A DNA stretch of 64,000 nucleotides from Myrmaecium sp. VS I D KN 1 (taxonomy: Eukaryota; Ascomycota; Dothideomycetes; Valsariales; Valsariaceae), in the NCBI GenBank assembly GCA_019775845.1, contig JADQAV010000028.1, positions 310,001 through 374,000 of the forward strand, read 5' to 3'. Below the pieces are notes generated by a model. That model searched no databases. It saw only the letters and a list, made by a program, of their open reading frames with translations, and was not told where the DNA came from. The position numbers and the translations under genes were made by a program. Shown here one piece after another: positions 24,214 to 35,120 of this stretch; within the stretch, counting starts at the first letter, position 1; each line of letters begins with the position of its first letter.

Positions 24214-25638
24214 GGCGCAAGGACGGTGGATTGTGTCTCGCAAAGTGGCCGATCATCACTCAGTCACCGGTTTGGAGGAAGGCAGAAGCACATGAGAAGA
24301 CCGTTGGGCTGCGTTGCGGGGAGATTGATGTTCTTCAGTTGATGCGAGTAAGGTACTGTAGCACGGTAGGTACCGTCACAGGCTGAGCGAAGTGGTGGGT
24401 TATGTACTGTACCGTAGACCTAAAGCAGATAGCTTGCAGTTACCAAATGGCAGGAGTAGAAGAGGTGGTGGTGGTGGTAGATGTCACAATATTGTCTTCA
24501 GTCGAATGGTCGAGTGAAGAGTGAGGTTCCCCAAGGCTCCAGCATTTATGATGAAGTGAGGTTGTAGCTGTACGGCGAGTGACAGGGACCACGCCCGGCC
24601 GATGTGGAGTGGGAAAGAAAGGGAGAAAGGGAGTGGAAGACCCTGAGCAAACCGCATGGCATGGCAGACGACGCGCATCCAACCCGATCTGCCGCAAATC
24701 CGCAAGTCCGCGAGTCCGCCCGCTGATAAACCAGAAGTCCCCAAGGCAGCGATCTCTCATCGAGCACGGGAGGACGGCATTGCCCTGGAGGCGTTGCGAT
24801 TATTGCCGAGTAGCCAGCCAGCCAGCCAGCCATTCATCGAACTCCTATTGTACAATACCATTCCTTACCTACCTATTTCTCACTGGACCCTAGGAATCCA
24901 CCTGGAGTTGCCGGCAGCAGAATACCGAGTCCTTGTCATTCGGTGCACGTTACTAGGTTAGTAATTCGTGGCTTGTATTCTAATCTCGACAGCAGCTGGA
25001 CCGAGCTCGCCCGCTTGATGCTTGCCCTGCTTGCTTGCTTGCTACCCCAGCTTGCTCCGACTGTACCCTTAAGTCCTTTTTCTTCTGCACGCCTCCAGAA
25101 AGGTACGGATGAAGATGCGCTCCCCCGATCAAATCCAAACCCTCACCGATTCACACTCGCAATTACTAGTAGCTGACCGTCTCCGTTGCAGCCCTCCGCC
25201 CGGTGCGTGCGCAACCCGCCCCTCCAGGAGCTTCCGCCATCCCTCCCACCCTCGACCCTTGACTCCCTGGACGCTCCTGTCCCGCATCCGAAGTTCCCCC
25301 CCCTACCTACCCCGTCCCACCGCCGCAAAAGAGGAAGCAATTCGATGTCCCAAGGGCGCTGAGCAAACCGCGCTCGAGTAGATGGACTGCTCTGCCGGCT
25401 AGTGGCATGACCGGAAATAATCGCGCTGTCGTCCATTGGCCGTGCATCTGAAGGGGGAAAAACCGTCTCCGAACCCACTTCACATTCATTCGGACGAGAG
25501 ACCTCGCCGTACCGGCACGTTGCGCGAACCTGGAGGGCACTCGGAGTAGAATCCATACCCCAGTAATCCTCGAGTTGACCTGCGAACCGATCGCCGCCGC
25601 AAGACTGCCGCATAGCGCAGCAGAAATCGATCGTACAG
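24214..25638. other. Divergent promoter region, 1.4 kb
   Basis: Long spacer between the F-box gene and the SFL1-like gene. GTGGTGGTGG repeats at 24460-24480, TAGGTACCG at 24367, CCAG repeats at 24812-24830. The length before the SFL1-like start fits a heavily regulated regulator gene. No gene seen. Confidence 0.55.
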
Positions 25639-27611
25639 ATGGCCTCCGCGGAGCAAGCACGGCGAAGCCCGTTCTCGGACCATCGTCACCCCGGCGGTCC
25701 CAAGACCCTTCCGATTTTGACTTCTTCAGCGGCCTCGTCGTCCGCTCCTCCGGCTGCGGATCCGATGGAGGTGACGCCGTCGAGTTCGGCGCAGATGGCG
25801 CCGCCCGGAAACAACAGCCCCGGCGGAGATCGCAATGGCGCAAACCGGGGAACCACGGGAGAGTCGGAGCCTGCGCCCAATGGAAATGCGGCTCCCGCCA
25901 TCGGCGCTGCGGCCGCAGCGCAGCAGCCCAAGGTTGTTCAAACAGCGTTTATTCATAAGTTGTATAAGTATGTGGCACCGTTCAATGGAACTCGAAGGGA
26001 TGGGCTAACAGTTTCCGACAGTATGTTAGAAGATCAGAGCATCCAGCACTTGATCTCGTGGTCATCTTCCAATGAGAGTTTCGTCATGTCGCCGTCTAAT
26101 GAGTTCTCTAAAGTCTTATCGTGAGTTTCCTGAATCCAGACATCCTGCTCATGCTGACGCGCGCAGCTCCTATTTCAAACATACCAACATCTCCTCCTTT
26201 GTCCGGCAACTCAATATGTACGGCTTTCATAAAGGTTAGTGACCCACTGACAGTCGGTGGGCTTGGTATCTCACCCTGTCATAGTCAGCGATGTGTTCCA
26301 CACCGGCTCTCCGGATTCTCCTTTATGGGAGTTCAAACACGGCAACGGAAACTTCAAAAGAGGCGACCTTGTCGGTCTGAGGGAGATCAAACGGCGCGCT
26401 TCTCGCCATGCCTTGATCCATCGCGATTCTTTTTCAACCGGGCCTAAAACAAATGCTCCTCCGACCGGAGCGCCCGTAGAGCCTATGCCGGACCCCATCG
26501 AAAACCGCTTGAGTATACTGGAATACAATTTTCATGATCTACACGCTAGGCTTGCGCGATCTGAAGATAGCTATGCATACGTAAATCAGAGGTGCCAAGC
26601 ACTCTCTGATGGACTTGCTCGGTGTCACCAGGTTCGTTCGGTTCACAGAATCCCTTACTGTTTCTTCCTCACTGACCGACCATAGTGGAACATCGAGTTA
26701 ACGAACTACCTATTGGCGATGATTCCAGATCCAGAGAATCCCATACACAAAGATGGTAAGCCTACAGACGCGCATTTGGATGACAAGCTCCTAACTGTGC
26801 ACCAGTCGCCGCGATGCGCAACGAAGTGATAAGGCAGTCGGAGATACTCCGATCTATGGACTCCCCGGAGGAGCCCATGTCGGCGCGGCAACCCTACTTT
26901 GGAATGCTCACGGAGAACGGGCCGCCGCTATCTCCCCGGCAGCTTGCCCAGGATGGAAGCCGGCGGCCTTCGATGGTCTCCAATTCACGGGGCCCAGCCA
27001 CCTTGCGGCCACCAGTCGCATCGCATCTGGCTGCATCACCACGCAGATACGGCTCGATAGGAACGGGGGGTTATTCGCCTTCCTCAGCCAGAGCACCTGC
27101 GCCGCCGCCTCCGCCGCCTCCAGTGCCTACGATTCAACATCCCCACTCATCATCCGTCCTGCCGCCCGCCAACCTGTCGCGCCGCCACACGTCGGCTGAT
27201 ATCCGGCTCCACGGATGGCAGTCGCAGCCGCCCGCCCCGTCGCCGTACGGCTCCGGTCATAACTCGACGCAGTGGCCCTCGTCTCCGCACCGGGGGCCGA
27301 TCGGGGAGAACCAGCAGCTGCGGGAGGCCTTGGCCCAATACGAATTGCCGCGCGGTCCGAGGCAGCAGGGGTCGCGGCAAGCCACGCCGCCCATGGGGCA
27401 TGATCCCGGGTCGACTCTGGCGCCCGACAGCGGCTGGACGCTGCCGGGCGCTCGGTACCCGTTCAGAGGCGTGGACACGCCGGGGCCGCCCACGCGGCGG
27501 TCGAGCATGGCCTCGAACGTCCACTCGCTGCTCAATCCCGCTGAGACGGCCGAACGGGCCGATGAGGACGAGCAAAACCCCGACGACCGGAAGCGAAAAC
27601 GGCTAACATGA
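25639..27611 (+). CDS. SFL1: HSF-domain transcription factor, SFL1-like repressor
   Basis: Five exons (25639-26120, 26167-26234, 26285-26631, 26686-26755, 26806-27611) give 590 residues. The heat-shock-factor DNA-binding domain starts near residue 105: [53 protein letters not shown], then LWEFKHGNGNFKRGD. The recognition helix ([15 protein letters not shown]) is intact. A coiled-coil-like region follows (IENRLSILEYNFHDLHARL). The C-terminal half is Pro/Ser-rich and probably disordered, ending with a basic RKRKRLT patch that may be a nuclear signal. Yeast Sfl1 represses flocculation genes under cAMP/PKA control; fungal relatives control morphogenesis and conidiation. Four of the introns are only 46-54 bases. 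Confidence 0.9.
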
Positions 27612-28591
27612 CGCGATTCGCTAGGCCGTCGTGCGGCTGTAGCATCTTGTTCAGTTCTCCCTTTTTTTTTTTTTTCTCTTTTTCACCTTTTTCTCTTCGT
27701 CTATTCGTGCACAGCCCCGTGCGCCTTCTCCAAAAGCTCATCATTTGATCCGACGTGTGTGCACACCATTTTCCTTTCTGTCTACGTCTTCTGTTCATTC
27801 TATCTTGTACGTTAGCTGTGTGCCAACCCCGTTTGCATATTGTGAGATTCCCTCCACCCGTGTTATTTCCTTTTTTTTTTTTTCGCTTCGTCATCTGAGC
27901 TGCAGCATCATTCCGCAGCACGTTGGTTAAAGGAGAGGTCACAGCTATGGACTCCAAGGTTTTATTATGCCCGCGCTTTTGGAGGGTATATATGTAGCAA
28001 TTTTGTTGTTTTATGGATCAGCTGTCGTCTCTGTCGTCTTCAAAACACCAGCGTTACCTCTCGAAGCTATCCACCGCCATTTGCTGGTGCGCTTTGTGAT
28101 CGGGTCCTGTTTGCTGAGCAGGAGCGGCACGACAGCTGGCGGAGCAGCCACACAGCATCGCCTGCAGTCAGCGTCGCGCGCCCATTGGCTCCCCGCCTCT
28201 TCCCGGTTCGGCCACTGGCAGGGCGGCAGGCAGCCTTGCCAGGATCCGCAATCACTTGGCAAGGCAACCAGCCGGGGCGCGGGTATATAACCGCCCAGAG
28301 GCCCCCCTCCCCCATCATTCCGTTTCCGCTGCACGCCCTTCGCAGACAAGTCCGAGCCGGCCGAACTCAGCGCGACGAGCCGACATTTGCTTCCCCCAGG
28401 CAAGTGGTGACTCTTCGTAAAGCCCTTCAGAACGTCTCGTCCTGGAAGGCTTCCGGAGCTCAACTTATGAAGCCCGCGTCAGCCTAACCCTTCCACTCTT
28501 TTTATCCCCCCCCCTCCCCTCGTCTCTCTCGCACTCGCTCTTCCGTCGCTCGTTACAAACCCAAGGGGCCTTCTCATCGTCACCGGTCAAG
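27612..28591. other. Intergenic region with promoter of the BTB gene
   Basis: It holds T-rich 3' flank sequence of the SFL1-like gene (27660-27680, 27870-27885) and then the BTB promoter: an inverted CCAAT box (ATTGG) near 28184, a 9-base inverted repeat at 28233-28265 and a TATATAA box at 28284-28290, described separately. Confidence 0.6.
28233..28290 (+). promoter_or_regulatory. Inverted repeat and TATA box upstream of the BTB gene
   Basis: GCCTTGCCA (28233-28241) and TGGCAAGGC (28257-28265) form a perfect 9-base inverted repeat with a 15-base spacer, ending 18 bases before TATATAA (28284-28290). The arrangement suggests a dimer binding site directly next to the core promoter; the start codon lies about 300 bases downstream. 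Confidence 0.5.
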
Positions 28592-29555
28592 ATGTTCAAA
28601 CGTTCTTTTGCCTCCAAGGATCGCGCAGGCAAAGCCACCAAGCAGACGAAGAGATCGTTCCGCGACAACGCGGCCAAGCAGAAGCAGATGCTCGAGAGCC
28701 TCGACAGTCCACCGATGATGGGGAGGTACGGCGGCGCGACTCGGTCGCCCGAGTACCGGACGGCAGCTCCGGCCGTGAGTCCGAGCGAGTCCCCCAAGCT
28801 CACCAGCGCCATCGTCACCGTCGTCATCGGACCGGACCAGCGACTGTTCGCGGCCCACGAGGACGTCCTGTGCCACTCGCCGTTCTTCGCGGCCGTGATC
28901 CGGGAGCAGTTTTTCGCGTCGCACTCCCGCCGCATCGTCCTGCCCGACGAAGAAGCCGAAGTGTTCGCCTGCATCCTCGAGTACCTCTACAAAGGCGACT
29001 ACTACCCCCGCCTGCTGCACGACAAACGCCGGGACGCCTGGCTGCTCGAGGGGGGGATCGCCCCCCTCGAGTCGCCCGACCCGAACGCCCGCCCCGGCGC
29101 CCCCCGCGGCAGCGGCAGCGTCGAGCCCACCCTCTACCACGCCGGCGTCCAGGACGTGATCCTCCGCGACACGGCCGTGTACTGCGCGGCGGAGCGGTAC
29201 GGGCTCGAGGAGCTGAAGCGGCTGGCCCTGCGCAAGCAGGGCCTGCAGAGCGGCATCGAGGTCGGCACCATCCTCCGCAGCGCCCGGTACGCGTACGCGC
29301 ACACCCCCGACTCGGACGCCCGCCTCCGGGCCCACTACCTCACGCTCATCATCCGCAGCCGCCGCGTGTTCAAGCGCAGCGGCACGATGCAGATGGAGAT
29401 GGAGATGGGCGGCCGGCTGTTTTTCGATCTGTTCGTCGCGATGTGCAATCATATTGATGACATCGTTGATATGACGTGAGTGATTTCCTTTTCCACTTTC
29501 GTTTTACTTTACTCACACAAAACTCAGTAACAGCACATCCCCCAAAACCATCTAA
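28592..29555 (+). CDS. BTB/POZ domain protein
   Basis: ATG at 28592. The BTB fold is visible from about residue 72: IVTVVIGPDQRLFAAHEDVLCHSPFFAAVI, then RRIVLPDEEAEVFACILEYLYKGDYYP, the usual V-x-H and LY-G blocks. A helical region follows (AAERYGLEELKRLALRK). BTB proteins dimerise and often link substrates to cullin-3 ligases or act in chromatin; which applies here is unknown. Two C termini are possible: TGA directly at 29476-29480 (295 residues), or splicing of a 52-base intron (29476-29527, GTGAGT...CTCAG) giving 303 residues ending SPKTI. I prefer the spliced form because donor, branch-like TTACTCAC and acceptor are all good. Confidence 0.8.
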
Positions 29556-30061
29556 GTAAGCCAACTAGTTCCTCGCCCGGAATCGAAAGAAAAGGGGGAA
29601 AGGAATGGGGGAACCATCACAATCCACATCAATCCCAATTTGCACACCCCAATCGCCCCAGAATGGAAAAAAAAGAACCACAAGAAACAAACGCATCTAG
29701 GTCAGCGTCAGGCGATTATGGTCCCCCCTTCCTCCCTTTCCCCCTTAATCAAACCCACCCCTCTCCTCTTCTCTCCTCTCCGCTTCCCCTCGCGGCTGGT
29801 CTTTACACCCTCCACTCTCAACCCCGAAAAAAAACCAGGCTGTTCCACTCCCCTCGCACCGGCGTTTCTCTAGGCGTTCCAACAACATCGGCCGTGCCTT
29901 TTTTCTCCTTGGAAACAAAAAATTGCGAAACCCTTCTACCCCGGCCGGCCTCCTTTTTACTTCTTCCCTTTTTCCTACTGCCTCCCGCCCGGCCCCCCGC
30001 GGCCCCTGACCGACTGATCGACCGACCGACTGTAAACCTCTCTCCGACCTGTTTTCGGCCA

Positions 30062-30083
30062 GGGGGGGGGGGGGGGGGGGGGG
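30062..30083 (+). repeat. Poly-G tract (22 bases)
   Basis: Uninterrupted guanine run; likely length-polymorphic and error-prone in assembly. Confidence 0.95.
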
Positions 30084-30315
30084 AGGGGAGACGTCTGGCT
30101 TGATGCTGATTGACATCTTCCCCTCCCCCCGCTGGTGTTACAGACAGCGGGAGAGTTGGTTTGGTTGCGTTTGGTTTGGTTGGTGGGTTGGGTAGTGGGG
30201 TTTGGTGGTGAATGGAGGGAAGGGAGAGGAGGGGGACAAGGTTGGGATGGGGATGTGATGGGTATTCTCGGGTGGGGAAAGGGAGGTGGTGGTAAGGCGC
30301 GTGCTGATGCTGATG

Positions 30316-30335
30316 TTGGGTTGGGTTGGGTTGGG
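30316..30335 (+). repeat. (TTGGG)4 simple repeat
   Basis: Four perfect TTGGG pentamers in a G/T-rich spacer; not the TTAGGG telomere unit. Confidence 0.9.
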
Positions 30336-30727
30336 TGGATATGACTGGGGAAGGAGGAATGGGGTTTAATGCGGGATGGGGTAGGGGTAAGTGAGGTGTA
30401 GGTGTGTAGGGACTGAGGTAGATTGAATCTGATTCGAGTGCGGTGGCGTGGGGTTATCGCCTTTACTTTGCGCTGCGCTGTGACATGTGCTGTGTATGTG
30501 AACGTCCTTCTCATGCGCCGAATCGAATTGAGCCGGTGGGCGTAGAGCATAGGAGCGGAGTATGGAGATGCATAGCTACTGCCCTGCCCTTGCTTCAACA
30601 CATTGTCTCTGATCCGACATGTAGACAGTGAAAACCGCTGACTTTGCACTATCAATAAATAGACGTTACGACGTCCAGAGAACGGGGGAGTATCATTCCA
30701 ACCAGCTCCCCTCCTCCTTCCAACCTC

Positions 30728-32703
30728 TCACGCACCGCCCTGAGGAAAAAGCAAACCCACCACCGCCCTAACACTCTCAAACACGCCGCGCTCGCGCACC
30801 AGCCCATCAAACGCCGCGGGGATCTTCGCCAGCGAGCGACGGCGCGCATCCGCTTCCTGCCCTATCGAAAAAAAATGTCAGCAAAAGTTCATCCAACAGC
30901 GAGCGAAGAATCTTCTTCCTCGGGTTCAGGAGGAAAGAAAAAAAAAAAAGGCAAAAACTCACACGCCCCCGGAAACGCCGTCTGCACGCCCACCCGCGAA
31001 GCCGCCTCGCCCGTCCAGTCGCAGTCGATGCGCCAGCGCACGCGCAGGACGACGTCGCGGTCGCGGAAGACGAGCGCGTCGCGCCCGAGCTGGCGGTGGA
31101 TGGCATGGCGGCTGAGCGGGGCTTCCGTGCTGCCGCTGGCGTTGGCGCTGGGCTGTTGGCCGGCGAAGGAAATTTCTTCTTCTTCTTCTTCTTCTTCGTC
31201 ATCGTCGTCGTTGTCTGCCTGTGAGGCCGCGCTGCGTTTCCGCTTCCCCTTCCCCGCGGCCCCTTCACCTTCCTCCCTAGTGCCGGCATCACCACCATCT
31301 CCCCCCTCACCACCACCACCACCCCCCAACAACCTCGGCCACGCCCGCTCGCACCGCGCCCAGCACTCCGCGCGGCGCGCGCAGACCTCCCAATACGAGC
31401 CGAGGGCCCAGGTCAAGTTTCCCAGATCGCGATGGCGCGCGCGGTCGCGGAGCCAGGGGCCGAGTTCGCGGTCGGCCCAGGGGGTGAGGTGGGCGATGGT
31501 GAGGGAGAGGACCCGGTGGGTGGTTGGGTCGAGGGTGAGGGTGAGGGAGGCGGTGAGGAGGCTGTGGGGGCTTTGGAGGGTGAGGGTGTGGGTTGTTTGG
31601 TGGGTGGAGGAGGAGGCGGGGAGGATGGTGGAGCTGCAGGTTAAAGGGGTGAAGAGGGTGAGGTAGGGGAGCGGGTTGGTGAGGGGGAGGGGGGTGTGGG
31701 AGGGGATTGGGGATGTGGGGGGTGAGGTTTGAGGGGATGGGGGAGGGCGGGAGAAGGGGAGGAAGGAGGAGAGGAGGTTGGAGATGGGTTGTTTGGGTGC
31801 CGCTTCGGAGGGTGCGATGGGGGCGGCTTTGGTGATGAGTGTTCTGCGCGGTCATGTTAGCTGGATGCTTTTGAGTGACTGGGGGCGTTGAAAGTGGACA
31901 TACATCAACTCCTTGAGTTTCGCTGGGTCATCGTCGTCCTCCCCCTCGGCGTGATACGCTTCTTGTACCGCCTGTTCGTACTGCTCGACCTCGGCCTTCA
32001 GCTCGTCCAACTCCCGCAACAGGTCCGCTCTCTCTTGTCGCTTCCGCGCCTCCTCAGGATCTCGGACCGGAGCTTCTTCAGTCAGCGCAGTCTGGGTCTC
32101 TGTATCCCCTTCCAACCTTCCTCCTTTCCCCTCCCTCGCCCGCGCATTCCCCGTCCCCAGCTCATGACCCTCTCCCTCCAGCTCTTCAGTCCCCGAACCC
32201 ATCATATCCTCCCGCTCATCCGCGCCATCAAACCCAGAAGCTTGCACCAGCGACTCCTCCGCCGCGTCCCCAGACCCATCCAACCTCCCCGCTTCCCCCT
32301 CCGGCGACCCCTGCACCCCAAACGACCTCGCCAGGTCCCGCTCCAGCTGCGCGTCGATAGCGCGCTGCACCTCTTCCAGCGTGGTCTCCACTCCCGTCTC
32401 CTCCTCTTCCTCCTCCTCGGTCTCTTCCTCCGCCTCTGCAACCTGCGCCGCCTGCACCATCGGCGGAGCGCTAGGCTCTCGACTCCGCGGGCGCGACGCG
32501 GCGCGGGGTCTGCGCGCGGGCGATCGGAGGGGGGAGGGTATGAGGTCGGGGTTGAAGCGGGAGAGCGTGGCGCGCGTGGGGGACATGAAGGACGGGCGGC
32601 GTGGCGGCTGGCGGAGGGCGCTGGGGGGCGGATCGACTTGTGGGAGGTCGGCGGCGGGTGTGCCGGGCGAGAGTCGTCGCCGTTTGGGTGAGGGGGTGGT
32701 CAT
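30728..32703 (-). CDS. CENP-O/Mcm21-like kinetochore protein
   Basis: Three exons (32703-31904, 31843-30963, 30861-30728) give 604 residues. The N-terminal third is disordered and acidic, starting MTTPSPKRRRLSP; a coiled-coil helix (RADLLRELDELKAEVEQYEQAVQEAY) follows. The C-terminal half has the CENP-O pattern: LPYLTLFTPLTC, LLTASLTLTLDPTTHRVLSLTIAHLTPWADRELGPWLRDRA, DLGNLTWALGSYWEVCARRAECW, and a final VFRDRDVVLRVRWRIDCDWTGEA strand set. It is expected in the COMA/Ctf19 complex of the inner kinetochore, beside a CENP-P partner. Two acidic or Gly-rich inserts (poly-Glu from a TTC repeat at about 31174-31197) lengthen it beyond usual relatives. Identification is by resemblance of these blocks, so moderately sure. 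Confidence 0.72.
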
Positions 32704-33134
32704 GGGTGGTGGGTTTGGATGGTGTTTGTAGGTTGTGGAATTGCGCTGTTCGGGGGGAGGTTGTGATGTAGCCAGCGGACGGGGTGGGTTGGTTGTGCCT
32801 TTCAGATATTATCGTGGACTGATTGCTTTCCGTGGAACCAGGACGCGTCGCGAATCCAGGGTTCCAAGTTGTGGTGTTGACCGGACGGATTGGCGGAGCG
32901 GGAGAGCAGGGGGCGGACCCTGGACCGAGGCGCTCCGAAATGACGTTGGGTCCGAAAGATTATCACCACCCGCCTCCCTCGAGTGCTAAATAAGCTGCCT
33001 TTATACCCACCTATACCTACCCTCCCCTACCAGGCATGACCTGCTAACAAACAACCAAACAATCCTCACACCTACACACACACACCCGCTGTGCCAATTC
33101 ACAACCCATCGTTCATAGAACTAACCGCCCTCTT
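32704..33134. other. Divergent promoter region, 430 bases
   Basis: Spacer between the kinetochore gene and the mitochondrial oxidoreductase-like gene; C/T-rich with CACACACAC at about 33070-33085. No gene seen. Confidence 0.6.
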
Positions 33135-33984
33135 ATGGTAGCACTCCTCGCGGGAGCGCAATGCCAAGCGCTCCGAAGCCGCCTTTGCAAACAATGCATT
33201 GGTCGGATCTCCACGGCGCGCAGCGGCGTCTCGCCGCATAGCATAGGCCTTCAGGGCAGCGACACAATACAACGCCGCTCCCGGTGGCACATCGCAAAGG
33301 AAGGCGAACAAGCCCACTCCGTCGAAGGATTCTACGGCCGTACGCATCACCCTCTTCATTCAATCCCCCCTGCCTCTCGAATCCCAACTAACATCCCCCG
33401 CAGTCCTCTCACAGCAACCCCACGCCGAGCCGGGGACGCGGACGGCGCCCGCGCCGCCACCGCCAGAAGAGCTGCCCAAGACGGAGAAAGAGAAGACGCT
33501 GCAGCGAGCGCGGATCGTGTTCGGATCGCGGCTGGCGGGACCCGCGGAGCGGAAGGAGGAGCGACGCAAGGCGTCGACGAACATCGCGGGCGTGTTGGTG
33601 CCGCCCAAGCCGGAGGAGCCGGACAACTGCTGCATGTCCGGCTGCGTGAACTGCGTGTGGGACATCTACCGCGACGACCTGGAGGAGTGGGCGCAGAAGA
33701 ACGCCGAGGCGCAGCGGCGGTTGCAGGAGCTGCGGTTGAAGGGCGAGGCGACGGGGACGATGGTCGCGCGGCCGGGCACGCCGGCGCATGTGGCGACGAG
33801 TATGGATGATGATGGTGGGGGGAGCGAGACGAATTGGCCGACGACGCTGGCGGCGGCGGATGTGGATACGGAGCATTTGTTTGATAATATTCCGGTGGGT
33901 ATTAGGGAGTTTATGCGGACGGAGAAGAAGTTGAAGTTGAAGCATATGAAGGAGGAGGGGAAAGGAGTTGACGCGAATGTTTAG
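33135..33984 (+). CDS. Oxidoreductase-like (OXLD-type) mitochondrial protein
   Basis: Exons 33135-33339 and 33404-33984 give 261 residues. The central motif PEEPDNCCMSGCVNCVWDIY is the signature of the oxidoreductase-like N-terminal domain (PF09791), a small cysteine motif found in fungal and animal mitochondrial proteins; further on it has EFMRTEKKLKLKHM. The N terminus (about 60 residues) is rich in Arg, Ser and Ala with no acidic residue before about 45, as expected for a mitochondrial presequence. Biochemical function is not established for the family. The intron (33340-33403) has GTACGC, a CTAAC branch site and CAG. Confidence 0.8.
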
Positions 33985-34293
33985 CTTTGGGATTGGGGAA
34001 TATGAGGGGGAATGTGCTCGTGGGTTGGTTACGAAGAGCTGGACAGGGGAGGCGCATGCATACGGCTGCTTGCTTGACCTGGGAAGAACGGAGATGGAAT
34101 TGGCAGCGATAGATGCACTTGGGGAGAATTGTACATAAAGAACTCGAGAGTACCCATTAGCATAGAGGTATATTGTTCCACACACTCCATATTCCCTATT
34201 CTTATCCCGAAAGACTCCCTATCCTCATTTTCCCCTCACTCCAACCAATATCAGCAGGACCACCTGCCACTATTCTCCCTGCCAGCAACCCCC
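33985..34293. other. Short tail-to-tail spacer
   Basis: 309 bases between convergent genes; no feature seen. Confidence 0.6.
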
Positions 34294-34761
34294 TTAATCA
34301 ACATCCACCCCCTTCACCCTCAACTCCCTCCGCGCCTCATCAATCTGGCCCATCAACTCCTTATGCGCCTCCGGCACATCGTTGAACGTGAACACGCCGT
34401 AGCCCAGCTTGAACAGGAGATACGCGCCAAAGGAGACGATCGCCCAGAAGGGGAGCTGGTGCAGGGCGCGCGCGCGCGCTGTCTTAGCGCAAAGTCGGAG
34501 AAAGAGAGAGGATATGTATGGGGGAAGGGGACGACGCGAGGGTAGGGAAGACGTACCACGGGAATGACGTCGTCCTGCACTTTCTGGGAGATGGGGATGA
34601 GGCCGAGGAATAAGGCGAGGTAGATCTGTGGTGTGCGGAGGGAGGTGACGTTAGCTGTGCTGTTTGGTGTGGGTGGTGGTGGCTAGGGGGTGGGTTTATG
34701 GAGAAGTGCGTACGGAGGAGACGAGGAGGCCGAGGGAGATGGTTTGCTGGGCGCGCGTCAT
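34294..34761 (-). CDS. DPM3: Dolichol-phosphate mannosyltransferase subunit 3
   Basis: Three exons (34761-34714, 34625-34557, 34455-34294) give 92 residues, the normal size for DPM3. The protein is two transmembrane helices (TISLGLLVSSIYLALFLGLI and LPFWAIVSFGAYLLFKLGYG) followed by a cytosolic coiled coil starting FNDVPEAHKELMGQIDEARREL, the conserved DPM3 ending. It tethers the catalytic Dpm1 to the ER membrane so that dolichol-phosphate mannose can be made for N-glycans, GPI anchors and O-mannosylation. All three exons are short, and no single uninterrupted frame shows the gene. Confidence 0.93.
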
Positions 34762-35120
34762 GGTTGCGGTGGTTTTCTTTTGACGGTCGGGGTCAATTCT
34801 GTGGACGAGGGATCGTAGAGAAAGTGCTGCGACGGGGCGTTCTGGGATATCAAGTGGTGTTGGTCGTGTCCCGTTGTTGCTTGCCCGCGGTGGGAAGCCA
34901 GATGGCCGAATTGGGCATACCCGCGAGTTTGGAGATCACGTGATAGGCTTCTCCCAGCTTTTGGGAGCGCAGCCGCGCGCGTGGATGGATTTCTACTTGA
35001 CTTCTTGGATTCAACTTTGGAAATTCGGAAGGCTGTTCGCTGGAGGAGCTGTTGATCGAGCTCTTTCATGGCGTAGTCCCCCAGAGTTACCTCCTGACCT
35101 CTAGGTAGTAACTCTCACTC
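34762..35120. other. Divergent promoter region, 359 bases
   Basis: Spacer between DPM3 and the ARM-repeat gene; no feature seen beyond TAGGTAGTAAC at 35102. Confidence 0.55.

Larger units (their letters stand above)
29556..30727. other. Intergenic region, 1.2 kb, G-rich
   Basis: Tail-to-tail spacer. It contains C/T tracts (29735-29800), an uninterrupted G22 run at 30062-30083, GGTTTGGTTGG-like DNA at 30160-30185 and (TTGGG)4 at 30316-30335. No coding signal. Confidence 0.6.

Noticed and set aside
30316-30335. Telomere-like repeat
   Set aside because: The unit is TTGGG, not TTAGGG, and only four copies lie inside a G/T-rich spacer.
31888-32691. 267-codon plus-strand frame opposite the kinetochore gene
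   Set aside because: Leu/Arg-rich antisense of an acidic, Glu-rich protein; no independent signal.
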